NCBI RefSeq assembly: GCF_015558675.1
Contig: NZ_JADMOL010000015.1
Coordinates: forward strand, 36,497-89,338
Origin: Paenibacillus sp. 1001270B_150601_E10
Lineage (GTDB): Bacteria > Bacillota > Bacilli > Paenibacillales > Paenibacillaceae
Direction: 5' to 3'
DNA length: 52,842 bases
Within the stretch, counting starts at the first letter, position 1, and each line of letters starts with the position of its first letter. Of this stretch, positions 1 to 7,633 are shown in pieces. The position numbers and the translations under genes were made by a program. The notes beneath the pieces were generated by a model. The model worked only from the letters and a program-made list of their open reading frames with translations. It was not told the DNA's origin and did not search any database.

Positions 1-1
1 C

Positions 2-388
2 TGGCTTCGCGATCAGCTCGTCCAAGCCGGACTCAGCGTAACGGATCTTGATACGTATCATACCGTACTGCCTGATTATGAGGATCACCATATCGCGGGT
101 CTGCTCGCGGATGGTGGCATTCAGTTTGTTCCATTTACAAGCTCATCGACTGTAAAAAATACGCTTGAAATGCTCCAGAGGCATGGTGTGGAGGATCCGG
201 TGGAGGCGCTCAATCGTACCTCGATATTCTGCATTGGAGAGATGACGGCGAAGACCGCTAAAGAAGCGGGACTTAAGGTCTCTGCAGTAAGCGAGGTATC
301 GACGATGGACGATCTTATGGATACGATGCTTCATTGGCTGAAGGCTTCTCAAGCGGCATCTGAGCTTAGTCCCTCTAACTTGAACTAA
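2..388 (+). CDS. hemD: Uroporphyrinogen-III synthase, C-terminal part (5' end outside window)
   Basis: The open frame enters from the left edge (codons in phase with base 2) and ends at a TAA at 386-388, giving about 128 residues. HemD closes and isomerises hydroxymethylbilane to uroporphyrinogen III in cytosolic tetrapyrrole synthesis. The visible part carries the family's FTSSSTVKN-type stretch and the later CIGEMTAKTAKEAGLKV segment, which correspond to the second half of the enzyme. hemB follows after about 210 bases, the same order as the hemAXCDBL operon of Bacillus. The 209-base gap to hemB holds a short inverted repeat (419-432) but no gene I can support. Assignment rests on the motif pattern plus context; only the tail is present. 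Confidence 0.88.
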   Translation, partial: WLRDQLVQAGLSVTDLDTYHTVLPDYEDHHIAGLLADGGIQFVPFTSSSTVKNTLEMLQRHGVEDPVEALNRTSIFCIGEMTAKTAKEAGLKVSAVSEVSTMDDLMDTMLHWLKASQAASELSPSNLN

Positions 389-597
389 TTACGTCCCATC
401 ATTTCATAGGATTTATGTCGTTAAATATAACGTGAAAGGACGCTCTGCTGATCTCTGGATGCAGTGGTCCATGACATGAATGCTTCAATCATCCATTGAC
501 AGCATCGCTGCTGTTGATCATATAGCTGTAACCAACCATTTACCATACTTAGAAGCCGAGCTTGGCTTTACTTACAAGACCAAGGAGGAACATGACG

Positions 598-1596
598 ATG
601 GCATTTCCAACAACACGATTGCGCAGATTGCGCAGAACAGCAGGCATTCGCAGCATGGTGCGTGAGACGAGCTTAAGCGTTAATGATCTCATTATGCCGA
701 TATTCGTTACACATGGAACGGATGTACTGAATCCCATATCTTCGATGCCAGGCGTGTATCATTATTCGCTCGACAAACTGGACGAAGAGATTGATAAGAT
801 CGTAGCTCTAGGCATTCCGGCGATTATGCTTTTTGGTGTACCGGAACACAAAGATGCTACCGGCAGCTCCGGATATGATCACAACGGTATCGTTCAGCAG
901 GCGACAAGACAAGTGAAAGCCCGTCATCCAGAGCTGGTCGTCATTGCGGATACATGCCTGTGCCAATTTACGGATCACGGGCACTGTGGTGTTGTACATG
1001 TTCATGAGGTCAATGGAAGACAGGTTGGGGATGTTGATAACGATGAATCCCTTAAGTACCTGGCTCAAACGGCTGTATCCCAAGCCGAGGCAGGAGCGGA
1101 CATGATTGCACCTTCCAATATGATGGATGGCTTTGTGCATGCGATTCGTCAAGGACTCGATGAAGCAGGCTACAGTCATATTCCGATCATGTCCTATTCC
1201 GTGAAATATGCCTCTGCATTCTACGGTCCATTCCGTGATGCGGCTCATTCCGCACCTCAATTTGGTGACCGCAAGGCGTATCAGATGGACCCTGCCAATA
1301 TTCGAGAAGCGCTTCGCGAAGCGGAAGCGGATGTAGTTGAAGGTGCTGACATGTTGATGGTGAAGCCGGCGCTTGCTTACATGGATGTGCTTCGCACACT
1401 GAGAGACCAATTTGATTTGCCGCTTGTAGCTTACAATGTCAGCGGTGAATATTCCATGGTTAAGGCTGCCGCAGCTCAAGGCTGGATTAACGAGCGGGAA
1501 ATTGTAACAGAGATGCTGCTTGGCATGAAGAGAGCAGGGGCGGATCTAATTATTACTTACTTTGCAAAAGATATGGCACATTGGCTAAAAGGCTAA
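598..1596 (+). CDS. hemB: Delta-aminolevulinic acid dehydratase (porphobilinogen synthase)
   Basis: Condenses two 5-aminolevulinate molecules to porphobilinogen in the cytosol. The 332-residue product shows the cysteine-rich metal site [14 protein letters not shown], the first active-site lysine in [15 protein letters not shown] (near residue 203) and the Schiff-base lysine in [15 protein letters not shown] (near residue 256). I start at ATG 598 because AAGGAGG (582-588) lies nine bases upstream; ATG 592 is only three bases from it, and the TTG at 562 lies upstream of the Shine-Dalgarno sequence. Length matches the usual 320-335 residues. It sits downstream of hemD and ends at a shared terminator facing the Crp/Fnr gene. 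Confidence 0.97.
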   Translation: MAFPTTRLRRLRRTAGIRSMVRETSLSVNDLIMPIFVTHGTDVLNPISSMPGVYHYSLDKLDEEIDKIVALGIPAIMLFGVPEHKDATGSSGYDHNGIVQQATRQVKARHPELVVIADTCLCQFTDHGHCGVVHVHEVNGRQVGDVDNDESLKYLAQTAVSQAEAGADMIAPSNMMDGFVHAIRQGLDEAGYSHIPIMSYSVKYASAFYGPFRDAAHSAPQFGDRKAYQMDPANIREALREAEADVVEGADMLMVKPALAYMDVLRTLRDQFDLPLVAYNVSGEYSMVKAAAAQGWINEREIVTEMLLGMKRAGADLIITYFAKDMAHWLKG

Positions 1597-1625
1597 GCTG
1601 CTGGAACAAGGGATGTAAATAAAAG

Positions 1626-1671
1626 CAGGTCGGTTCATGGAGCAATGGTTGCTCATATAGGCACCGACCTG
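1626..1671. terminator. Bidirectional terminator between hemB and the Crp/Fnr gene
   Basis: A nine-base outer stem (1626-1634 with 1663-1671) encloses a second perfect six-base hairpin (1640-1645 with 1649-1654). A-rich sequence lies on the left flank. The element sits between two convergent genes, so it can end both transcripts. T-tracts are short, so efficiency is uncertain. Confidence 0.6.
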
Positions 1672-1685
1672 TTCATTCATTCGAA

Positions 1686-2363
1686 TTATAAAATATAAGG
1701 ACTCTCGTATAGCTTGGCTAGGTCGATCGAATAATGATCAGACGCAATGGAAAGGATACTTTCCGATTGTAATTCATGAAGGACCTCATCCAATATGTGC
1801 AGCTTAACGCCAGCAAGGCCAGCGGTTGCTTCTCTACTGAAGGCAGAGCGGACGATCAGCTTGTCCTCTAAGCGTTCTCCGTGGAGCTTGGCATTTCGGA
1901 TCATGTTCTTTATGATGCGAGCGGACGGCTCAAGAAAGGTTAGATCGTAGACGTGTGTATTCGTTGCTCTTAGCCGGCTGCACAGCTGTATCATCACCTT
2001 TTGGGCAATATCATAGTGAGCGCGCAGCAGCAGATGAAAGCTTTCATTTGTGATCGTGATCAGCACCGTATCTTCCAGGGTTTCAACAGTGGCAGACCTA
2101 GGCTTGCCATCGATGAGCGAGAGCTCGCCAAAGCTGTCTCCAGGATGGAATACAGCAAGAATCTTCTGATGCCCTTCTTCATTGGAAGTATATACTTTTA
2201 CGGAGCCTTTCATGACGATGCAGAAGGCGCTCCCAGGGTCGCCGCGTTCAAACAGGACGGTATTGGGTTCAAACTCAAGCTGTGACGTAATGGATGTGAC
2301 AATATCCATCTGTTCATCGGAAAGTTCGGAAAACAAAGGCACACGTTTGAGCAATTGGATCAT
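1686..2363 (-). CDS. Crp/Fnr-family transcriptional regulator
   Basis: The N-terminal half is a cyclic-nucleotide-binding-type beta roll (FERGDPGSAFCIVMKGSVKV, GDSFGELSLIDGKPRSATV), followed by a long dimerisation helix and a divergent C-terminal winged helix (REATAGLAGVKLHILDEVL). It is probably a DNA-binding dimer; the effector is unknown. There is no N-terminal cysteine cluster, so it is not a classic Fe-S Fnr. The start at 2363 is preferred because an AGGGA element precedes it by seven bases; 2378 and the TTG at 2411 have no ribosome site. It is transcribed divergently from hemL, with a 99-base gap, and convergently with hemB, so it interrupts the haem gene string. A role in haem or redox control is inference from position only. 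Confidence 0.85.
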   Translation of the reverse strand: MIQLLKRVPLFSELSDEQMDIVTSITSQLEFEPNTVLFERGDPGSAFCIVMKGSVKVYTSNEEGHQKILAVFHPGDSFGELSLIDGKPRSATVETLEDTVLITITNESFHLLLRAHYDIAQKVMIQLCSRLRATNTHVYDLTFLEPSARIIKNMIRNAKLHGERLEDKLIVRSAFSREATAGLAGVKLHILDEVLHELQSESILSIASDHYSIDLAKLYESPYIL

Positions 2364-2462
2364 GATCTCTTCCCTCATTTTTAATGATGATGTCATAATA
2401 GTTTTTCTCAATAGTTTATCATAACCTAAACAGCAAAATATAGATAGGAGTGTACATGTCGT

Positions 2463-3761
2463 ATGGTAAATAGCAAAGTACGGCGCGATGAGCGCTCTAA
2501 AGCAGCATTTGAGGAAGCAAAGCGTTATATGCCTGGAGGAGTGAACAGCCCTGTTCGAGCCTTCAAATCGGTAGGGCTTACCCCTGTATATATGGAACGC
2601 GGGGCAGGTTCTCGTGTATTCGATATTGATGGCAATGAGTTTATTGACTATGTTGCTTCATGGGGACCGCTTATTCTAGGACATGCCCGTCCTGAGGTTA
2701 TTCAAGCGATTCAAGAGACGGCTGCAAAAGGAACAAGCTTCGGTGCACCGACAGAGCTTGAGACGGCAATGGCTCGTCTTGTGTGCGAACGCGTTCCTTC
2801 CGTAGACATCGTACGTATGGTAAACTCCGGCACAGAAGCCACGATGAGTGTGATTCGACTGGCACGCGGCGTTACGAAGCGCAACAAGATCGTGAAGTTT
2901 GAAGGCTCCTATCACGGCCATGCGGACAGCCTGTTGATTAAGGCCGGCTCAGGTGTTGCAACACTTGGCCTGCCGGACAGTCCTGGGGTTCCTGAGAGCA
3001 TTGCCAGCAATACAATTACGGTTCCTTATAATGATTTGGACTCTGCGCGTCTTGCTTTTGAAAAGTTCGGTGAAGAGATTGCATGTGTTATTGTTGAGCC
3101 TGTGGCTGGCAACATGGGAGTTGTTCCGCCTGTTCCAGGATTCTTGGAGGGCTTGCGCGACTTAACGACGACATATGGCAGTCTGCTCATCTTTGATGAA
3201 GTGATGACGGGCTTCCGCGTACACTACAATTGTGCGCAGGGACGCTTTGGGGTAACCCCTGACCTCACATGCTTCGGTAAAGTGATCGGCGGCGGGCTTC
3301 CTGTCGGTGCATACGGCGGGAAAAAGGAAATCATGGAGCAGATCGCTCCAAGCGGCCCAATCTATCAAGCAGGCACATTGAGCGGCAATCCGCTTGCTAT
3401 GGTGGCAGGCTTTACGACGCTGTCTCTCCTTACGCCTGAGGTATACGAGAACTTGGAAGCGAAGTCAGCGAAGCTTCAAGCGGGCATTGAGGATAATGCC
3501 AAGCGTCTTGGCATTCCAGCGGTGGTTAACCGAGTGGGCTCTATGGTATGTCCGTTCTTTACGGATCAAGCCGTAACCAATTACGATACGGCTAAGAGCT
3601 CTAATTTGGAGCATTTCAAGTCATACTTCGGCAGTATGCTCAATCAAGGCGTAAGTGTGGCGCCTTCGCAGTTTGAAGGGATGTTCGTATCGAATGCCCA
3701 CACCGATGAAGATATTGAGTTAACCATTGCCGCGAATTATGAAGCCTTGAAGCAGCTGTAA
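2463..3761 (+). CDS. hemL: Glutamate-1-semialdehyde 2,1-aminomutase
   Basis: PLP-dependent aminomutase that turns glutamate-1-semialdehyde into 5-aminolevulinate, the C5-pathway entry to haem. The 432 residues include the N-terminal [11 protein letters not shown] signature, the [14 protein letters not shown] cofactor-binding segment, [10 protein letters not shown], and the PLP lysine in [16 protein letters not shown] (near residue 273). The ATG at 2463 is preceded by AGGAG at 2446-2450, a rather long spacing of 12 bases; ATG 2456 is out of frame. The gene is divergent from the Crp/Fnr gene and is followed by an RluA-type gene after 47 bases. Confidence 0.97.
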   Translation: MVNSKVRRDERSKAAFEEAKRYMPGGVNSPVRAFKSVGLTPVYMERGAGSRVFDIDGNEFIDYVASWGPLILGHARPEVIQAIQETAAKGTSFGAPTELETAMARLVCERVPSVDIVRMVNSGTEATMSVIRLARGVTKRNKIVKFEGSYHGHADSLLIKAGSGVATLGLPDSPGVPESIASNTITVPYNDLDSARLAFEKFGEEIACVIVEPVAGNMGVVPPVPGFLEGLRDLTTTYGSLLIFDEVMTGFRVHYNCAQGRFGVTPDLTCFGKVIGGGLPVGAYGGKKEIMEQIAPSGPIYQAGTLSGNPLAMVAGFTTLSLLTPEVYENLEAKSAKLQAGIEDNAKRLGIPAVVNRVGSMVCPFFTDQAVTNYDTAKSSNLEHFKSYFGSMLNQGVSVAPSQFEGMFVSNAHTDEDIELTIAANYEALKQL

Positions 3762-3808
3762 GCCTGTTATCGGCTTCTAGCCTGAGCTGGCTAGAGAGGA
3801 ACGTGACC

Positions 3809-4699
3809 ATGCAAGCAAGACATTGGAGCAGAAGAGGGGATTGGCTGGAGCTTACGCCTGGCCGCTCTGTGCTCAAAGATGAAGAACAATTAGAACAATG
3901 GCTGAGGCACACCTTGCGTGTGCCTCTTCATATGATAAGAGCCTGGAAGCATGAGAAGAGTCTCATTATCGCAGGCGACCGCCTTCGCCTTCCTGTGTTT
4001 CATCGAGAGGAAGTTGATGCAGCTCCTGCGGATCAGCCTGCCGTCATTCTATATGAAGATGACAGCTGCCTAGTCGCATACAAGGAGGCAGGGAGGCCTG
4101 TCCATCCCGCCAATGAAGTGCAGGAAGAGGCGAGAACAGCACTTTCCCATGCTGTCGCCTGCCATTATGCATGGACAGGGCAAGAGGTACGCATCAGGCA
4201 TATCCACCGCTTGGATGCGGATACGACTGGGCCTGTGCTCTATGCGAAGACGGCGCTCTCTCATGCGATCTTAGATGAAGCTATGAGAGAAAAACAAATT
4301 CATCGAACCTATCAAGCGGTCGTTCAGGGAGAAGTCAAGCCCAAGTCAGGGACAATCAATGCTCCGATTGGCAAGGATCGCCATAAGCGCAATCGCCGCA
4401 TTGTTACACCTAATGGGGATCATGCGGTTACCCATTATGAGACGTTGAAGACCTCGAATGAGCTGTCCCTCGTTCAGCTTGAACTTGAGACAGGGCGCAC
4501 CCATCAAATTCGCGTACACATGGCGAACCTTGGATATCCGTTGGCTGGGGACACGCTGTATGGAGGAAGCCGAACGCTTTTTCATCGTCAAGCTCTTCAT
4601 GGCGTCGCTCTTTCATTTCCTCACCCTTTTAGCGGAGAAGAAGTGGTGGTCTTTGCTCCTATGCCAGACGATATGAACCTGTTGATTCAAAAAATATAG
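3809..4699 (+). CDS. RluA-family RNA pseudouridine synthase
   Basis: Isomerises uridine to pseudouridine in rRNA or tRNA. The 296-residue protein has an N-terminal S4-like region (about residues 1-65) and the RluA catalytic domain with the aspartate in HRLDADTTG (most relatives read HRLDKDT or HRLDRDT), then APIGKD, LETGRTHQIRVHMA and GDTLYGG. ATG 3809 is chosen because AGAGGA (3795-3800) is eight bases upstream; GTG 3803 lies too close. It sits between hemL and spoVID and is probably co-transcribed with them. Which RNA position it modifies cannot be told from sequence. Confidence 0.9.
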   Translation: MQARHWSRRGDWLELTPGRSVLKDEEQLEQWLRHTLRVPLHMIRAWKHEKSLIIAGDRLRLPVFHREEVDAAPADQPAVILYEDDSCLVAYKEAGRPVHPANEVQEEARTALSHAVACHYAWTGQEVRIRHIHRLDADTTGPVLYAKTALSHAILDEAMREKQIHRTYQAVVQGEVKPKSGTINAPIGKDRHKRNRRIVTPNGDHAVTHYETLKTSNELSLVQLELETGRTHQIRVHMANLGYPLAGDTLYGGSRTLFHRQALHGVALSFPHPFSGEEVVVFAPMPDDMNLLIQKI

Positions 4700-4845
4700 T
4701 CATGCTCCCTCTAAGTCGCCCATATGATGAGAGTAAGGTACTGTGTCTGACCCATGGTGCAACCGATACTTCAATCGTACGAGCGTACGTAGATCAAGTG
4801 GCATCTGGCAGATGGCATGATGAACTGCGGGAGGAGGAGCAGTCT

Positions 4846-6564
4846 GTGTATGATGAATCCTATGGTTTAAGATTTGATATTTATGAACGCGTACATTTAT
4901 CGGATGATCTGGTCGGCATTGATCAACTGGAGGAGGTAGAGCTTACCCCTCACATTCAGGTCATTCCTTCTGGAGATCAAGTGACTGTCCGAGGGAGTCT
5001 GCTGCTTGCAGGGGTATACATTGGTGCAACGCAACAGAGAAAAAGCGAATCGCTTGAGCACTGGATTCCTGTTGAGATTACACTGCCCTTGAATCGTGTT
5101 CGAAGTTTAGAGGACATATGTGTGGATATTGAGCACTTCGATGTCGATCTCTTATCGACTCGCTCACTCAATATTACGGGAGTATTGTCTCTCAAGGGAA
5201 TTACTGTAGAGCAGCCTGCTGTTCAGGCTTGGGAACCGGAGCAAATTACGGTAACCCACGAATCGGCTCCAGAATCTGAGGAGCCGACTTGGCTTCGCGA
5301 CTATGACCAAGGAGAACGTCCATACTTAGCCCAGGAGGTTGTTCCTGCGTCTCTTGCAAGTCTGTCTCAACAAGAGGCTCCTGAGGCACAGATTTCGAAC
5401 GTAAACCAAGAGTCTCTGAATCGCACACAACCGGATGCAAGCTATATTCCACAGGTTAGTGAGCAGTATGCAGCCAATCTCTATCAGCAATTCAGCAATC
5501 CGTCTTCGGCGCCAAACGAGGCGCTTGCCTTTGCTGAGCGAGTAGAAAGCGGCTATCAACAACCTGCACAGGCGAGTCCTCAGGTGCAGGCTGAAGAAGA
5601 GTCTCAGGCTCAAGGAGCTCAAGAGTTGTCTTACGAATATGCGTCGCGAATTGAACAGCAGCCTGAACAACCTGCAATTGAAACGGCGACATATGAGCAG
5701 GAAGTGACTCCGCAGGAACTGACGCAGGCAGCCTCTGCTCAAGATGAGCAGGAGCGATTGTTCGCAGTGAATGCGGAAGCTTCCCCATACGATACGGAGG
5801 CTGCACAACCGTTATGGGGCGACTTGCTGGCGAAGAAGGCACAGACACATCCTGAAGCGGAGCCTGCTCCGAAGCCGCAAGCAGAATTCCTTGTATCCAG
5901 TGAAGATAGCAAGGCGCCAGCGGCTAATCTGACATGGTCGGATACGCCTTGGTCGAAGGCAAGCGTATCATCAGGTGTTCAAGCGGCAGCCGATGATGCG
6001 GCTGAAGCAGAATTCAGGAATGAGGCTCAGCAAGAAGAGACCGAAGCTTCTGCTATTGCAGAGGAGACCATCGAAGAAATTCAGCGTGAGGCTGAGGAGA
6101 TTCTGGCGCAAGAGGAACAAGAACGGGAGCGGGATGCAGAAGTTGCTCTTGAAGCAGAGGATGAACCTGCGCCAATCGTTCAGGAAAAGAAAGAAATGAA
6201 GGTCGCAATCGGAAGCGCGAAGCCAGCCAATCCTTCGACAGCTGAACAAATTGGATACAGCAGTATCCTCTCGTCCAGCATGCAGACGAAGGAGAAGGAG
6301 CGTGCAGCCGAGCAGCGTATAAACGAAGCAGAGGCGCAAGCAGAGGCACAAGCTTATGAAGAAGTGCACTGGCAGAGCCTGTTCTTGAATCGAGTGCAGG
6401 ATGACCGCGGCTTCAAGAAGGTGCGAATGTGCATTGTGCAGCGTGATGAGACGTTGGACACCATTGCAGGACGCTACGAGATGCATCCTCGCGAGATCGC
6501 TCTGTATAATCGTCTTGAAGAGGACTCCATTACGCAGGGACAGGTGCTTTATATTCCTTCGTGA
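4846..6564 (+). CDS. spoVID: Spore-coat/encasement morphogenetic protein SpoVID
   Basis: SpoVID drives wrapping of the coat around the forespore in the mother cell. The N-terminal 130 residues form the SpoVID domain, including IPVEITLPLNRV. A long acidic Gln/Glu/Ala-rich, low-complexity middle (about 150-480) follows, with a C-terminal LysM-like module (about 525-572: VQRDETLDTIAGRYEMHPREI ... GQVLYIPS). The frame is open from ATG 4702, but GTG 4846 has a very strong GGGAGGAGG (4829-4837) eight bases upstream, and the resulting 572 residues match the B. subtilis length of about 575. The preceding 146 bases would then be leader. Position between hemL/rluA and valS matches Bacillus synteny. Repetitive codons in the middle make that part fast-evolving. 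Confidence 0.9.
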   Translation: MYDESYGLRFDIYERVHLSDDLVGIDQLEEVELTPHIQVIPSGDQVTVRGSLLLAGVYIGATQQRKSESLEHWIPVEITLPLNRVRSLEDICVDIEHFDVDLLSTRSLNITGVLSLKGITVEQPAVQAWEPEQITVTHESAPESEEPTWLRDYDQGERPYLAQEVVPASLASLSQQEAPEAQISNVNQESLNRTQPDASYIPQVSEQYAANLYQQFSNPSSAPNEALAFAERVESGYQQPAQASPQVQAEEESQAQGAQELSYEYASRIEQQPEQPAIETATYEQEVTPQELTQAASAQDEQERLFAVNAEASPYDTEAAQPLWGDLLAKKAQTHPEAEPAPKPQAEFLVSSEDSKAPAANLTWSDTPWSKASVSSGVQAAADDAAEAEFRNEAQQEETEASAIAEETIEEIQREAEEILAQEEQERERDAEVALEAEDEPAPIVQEKKEMKVAIGSAKPANPSTAEQIGYSSILSSSMQTKEKERAAEQRINEAEAQAEAQAYEEVHWQSLFLNRVQDDRGFKKVRMCIVQRDETLDTIAGRYEMHPREIALYNRLEEDSITQGQVLYIPS

Positions 6565-6690
6565 GGATAATAGCGATGATGTTTTCGTTCTTGCTCGTGT
6601 GTCAAGCTGTTGTGAGGAGTAACATTTTGATAATCCCTATCAAGGTTTGATCTTATTAACACTGACAGCTATACATCTTGTTATAAACGA

Positions 6691-6735
6691 ACAAACCCCC
6701 GCCACGGTAAATCGAGGCGGGGGTATTTGTTTTGA
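6691..6735 (+). terminator. Rho-independent terminator after spoVID
   Basis: Perfect eight-base GC stem CCCCCGCC (6696-6703) with GGCGGGGG (6716-6723), extended by ACAAA/TTTGT on the flanks, followed by TTTT. It may also end the minus-strand mini-gene at 6840-7004, since A-rich sequence flanks the left arm. Confidence 0.85.
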
Positions 6736-6839
6736 AAAAGGCAGTTTTCTATTCTTGTCATTAGGAAAACGAATCGCTTATTTGCATACCTTATTCACGG
6801 ATTATGATCTTCGTTGTGCAACGCCTGGTACCGAACCTA

Positions 6840-7004
6840 TCAAAAGACATCAAACAAAATGCCCAGATACAAAAGAAACAGCACAAACAGCAGTAATACA
6901 TCAAACCCAGTCGGGAATAATAAGGTTCGAATAAACTGAAGGCAAATCAATGGGAAGATTACGCTTTTTACAGCATATCTGGCACGAAGCCACCAGCGCT
7001 CCAT
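6840..7004 (-). CDS. Small hydrophobic membrane protein, 54 aa
   Basis: A short gene read on the minus strand. It starts with ATG at 7004 behind AAGGAG nine bases upstream and stops with TGA at 6840-6842. The peptide starts MERWWLRARYAVK, continues with a hydrophobic stretch broken by FIRTLLFPTGFDV, and ends in a run of Leu/Phe/Val (LLLFVLFLLYLGILFDVF). This predicts one or two membrane helices with a positively charged N terminus. It lies between the spoVID terminator and the valS T-box, divergent from valS. I do not recognise a named family; the charge pattern and strong ribosome site argue for a real gene. Function unknown. Confidence 0.72.
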   Translation of the reverse strand: MERWWLRARYAVKSVIFPLICLQFIRTLLFPTGFDVLLLFVLFLLYLGILFDVF

Positions 7005-7140
7005 GAGTTCACGCTCCTTTTTATGCTCCTAAACTCCTCTTTTTATGAAGGTATTTATACAAGCCTGTAAATAGTACAGGTTATAAAAAACGATTTTTTT
7101 GGAGATGACTGGCATAAGCGTGAAAATGCACGATCTTCTA

Positions 7141-7170
7141 TTGACTTTGCCTTGTGTGCAAATGTACAAT
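7141..7170 (+). promoter_or_regulatory. Sigma-A promoter of the valS T-box transcript
   Basis: TTGACT at 7141-7146, an 18-base spacer and TACAAT at 7165-7170. The predicted start near 7177 lies just upstream of the T-box stem I. Confidence 0.8.
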
Positions 7171-7184
7171 ATGGTGTAAATGTT

Positions 7185-7511
7185 CAGTCTATAAAGACAT
7201 CGATCAGGAAGAGTAAGCATATTACCCCTTACAGAGAGCAGTGCAACTGGTGGAATGCCTGCAGGAACGTGAATGCTGAAGTCGCCTGGGAGTCGCCCTG
7301 TTGAAGATGATATTGTGATCTTTCGGATCAGTAAACGTTAGAGTAAACAGGGACGGTAGCAGCCGTTATGTGCGAATGAAGCGCTGCAGCATGGATGCAC
7401 TCGCAAGTGTGTAGAAGCAACCATGACTAGGCTCGATCCAATCGAGCGCTGCAGAATGAAGGTGGTACCACGGAAGCAAGCCTTTCGTCCTTTGCGGCGA
7501 AAGGTTTTTTT
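7185..7511 (+). ncRNA. T-box leader (valine specific) of valS
   Basis: Binds uncharged tRNA-Val to antiterminate valS. Stem I carries the GAAGAGTA-like bulge (about 7208), AGAGAG and the GGTGGAA distal element. By alignment with known leaders, the specifier codon is GTC at 7292-7294 in CTGGGAGTCGCC. The conserved T-box AAGGTGGTACCACG is at 7459-7472. The terminator stem CCTTTCG (7481-7487) with CGAAAGG (7498-7504) is followed by seven T residues. The GTC specifier agrees with valS downstream. A second GTC at 7281-7283 fits the loop alignment less well. Confidence 0.92.
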
Positions 7512-7633
7512 GTGCGCGGAGATAACCCTGCAAGGAGTACAGCGGACTGCGTACATTTCGCCCGATAGCACGGTATGACTTTCGTCATCACCCTAAGATA
7601 CACTACTTAATCCACGACATGGAGGGACTTATC

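Noticed and set aside
480-665. 61-codon ORF overlapping the hemB start
   Set aside because: No ribosome site and overlaps the conserved hemB N terminus.
808-1479. Long antisense frames opposite hemB, valS and obg (200+ codons)
   Set aside because: Each lies fully opposite a highly conserved gene and reflects codon bias; no ribosome sites or family motifs.
5500-6350. Low-complexity middle of SpoVID as a repeat array or transferred segment
   Set aside because: No exact repeats; acidic Gln/Glu-rich linkers are normal for SpoVID.
6647-6934. 95-codon plus-strand ORF after spoVID
   Set aside because: It runs through the GC-rich terminator and opposes the better-supported 54-aa minus gene.
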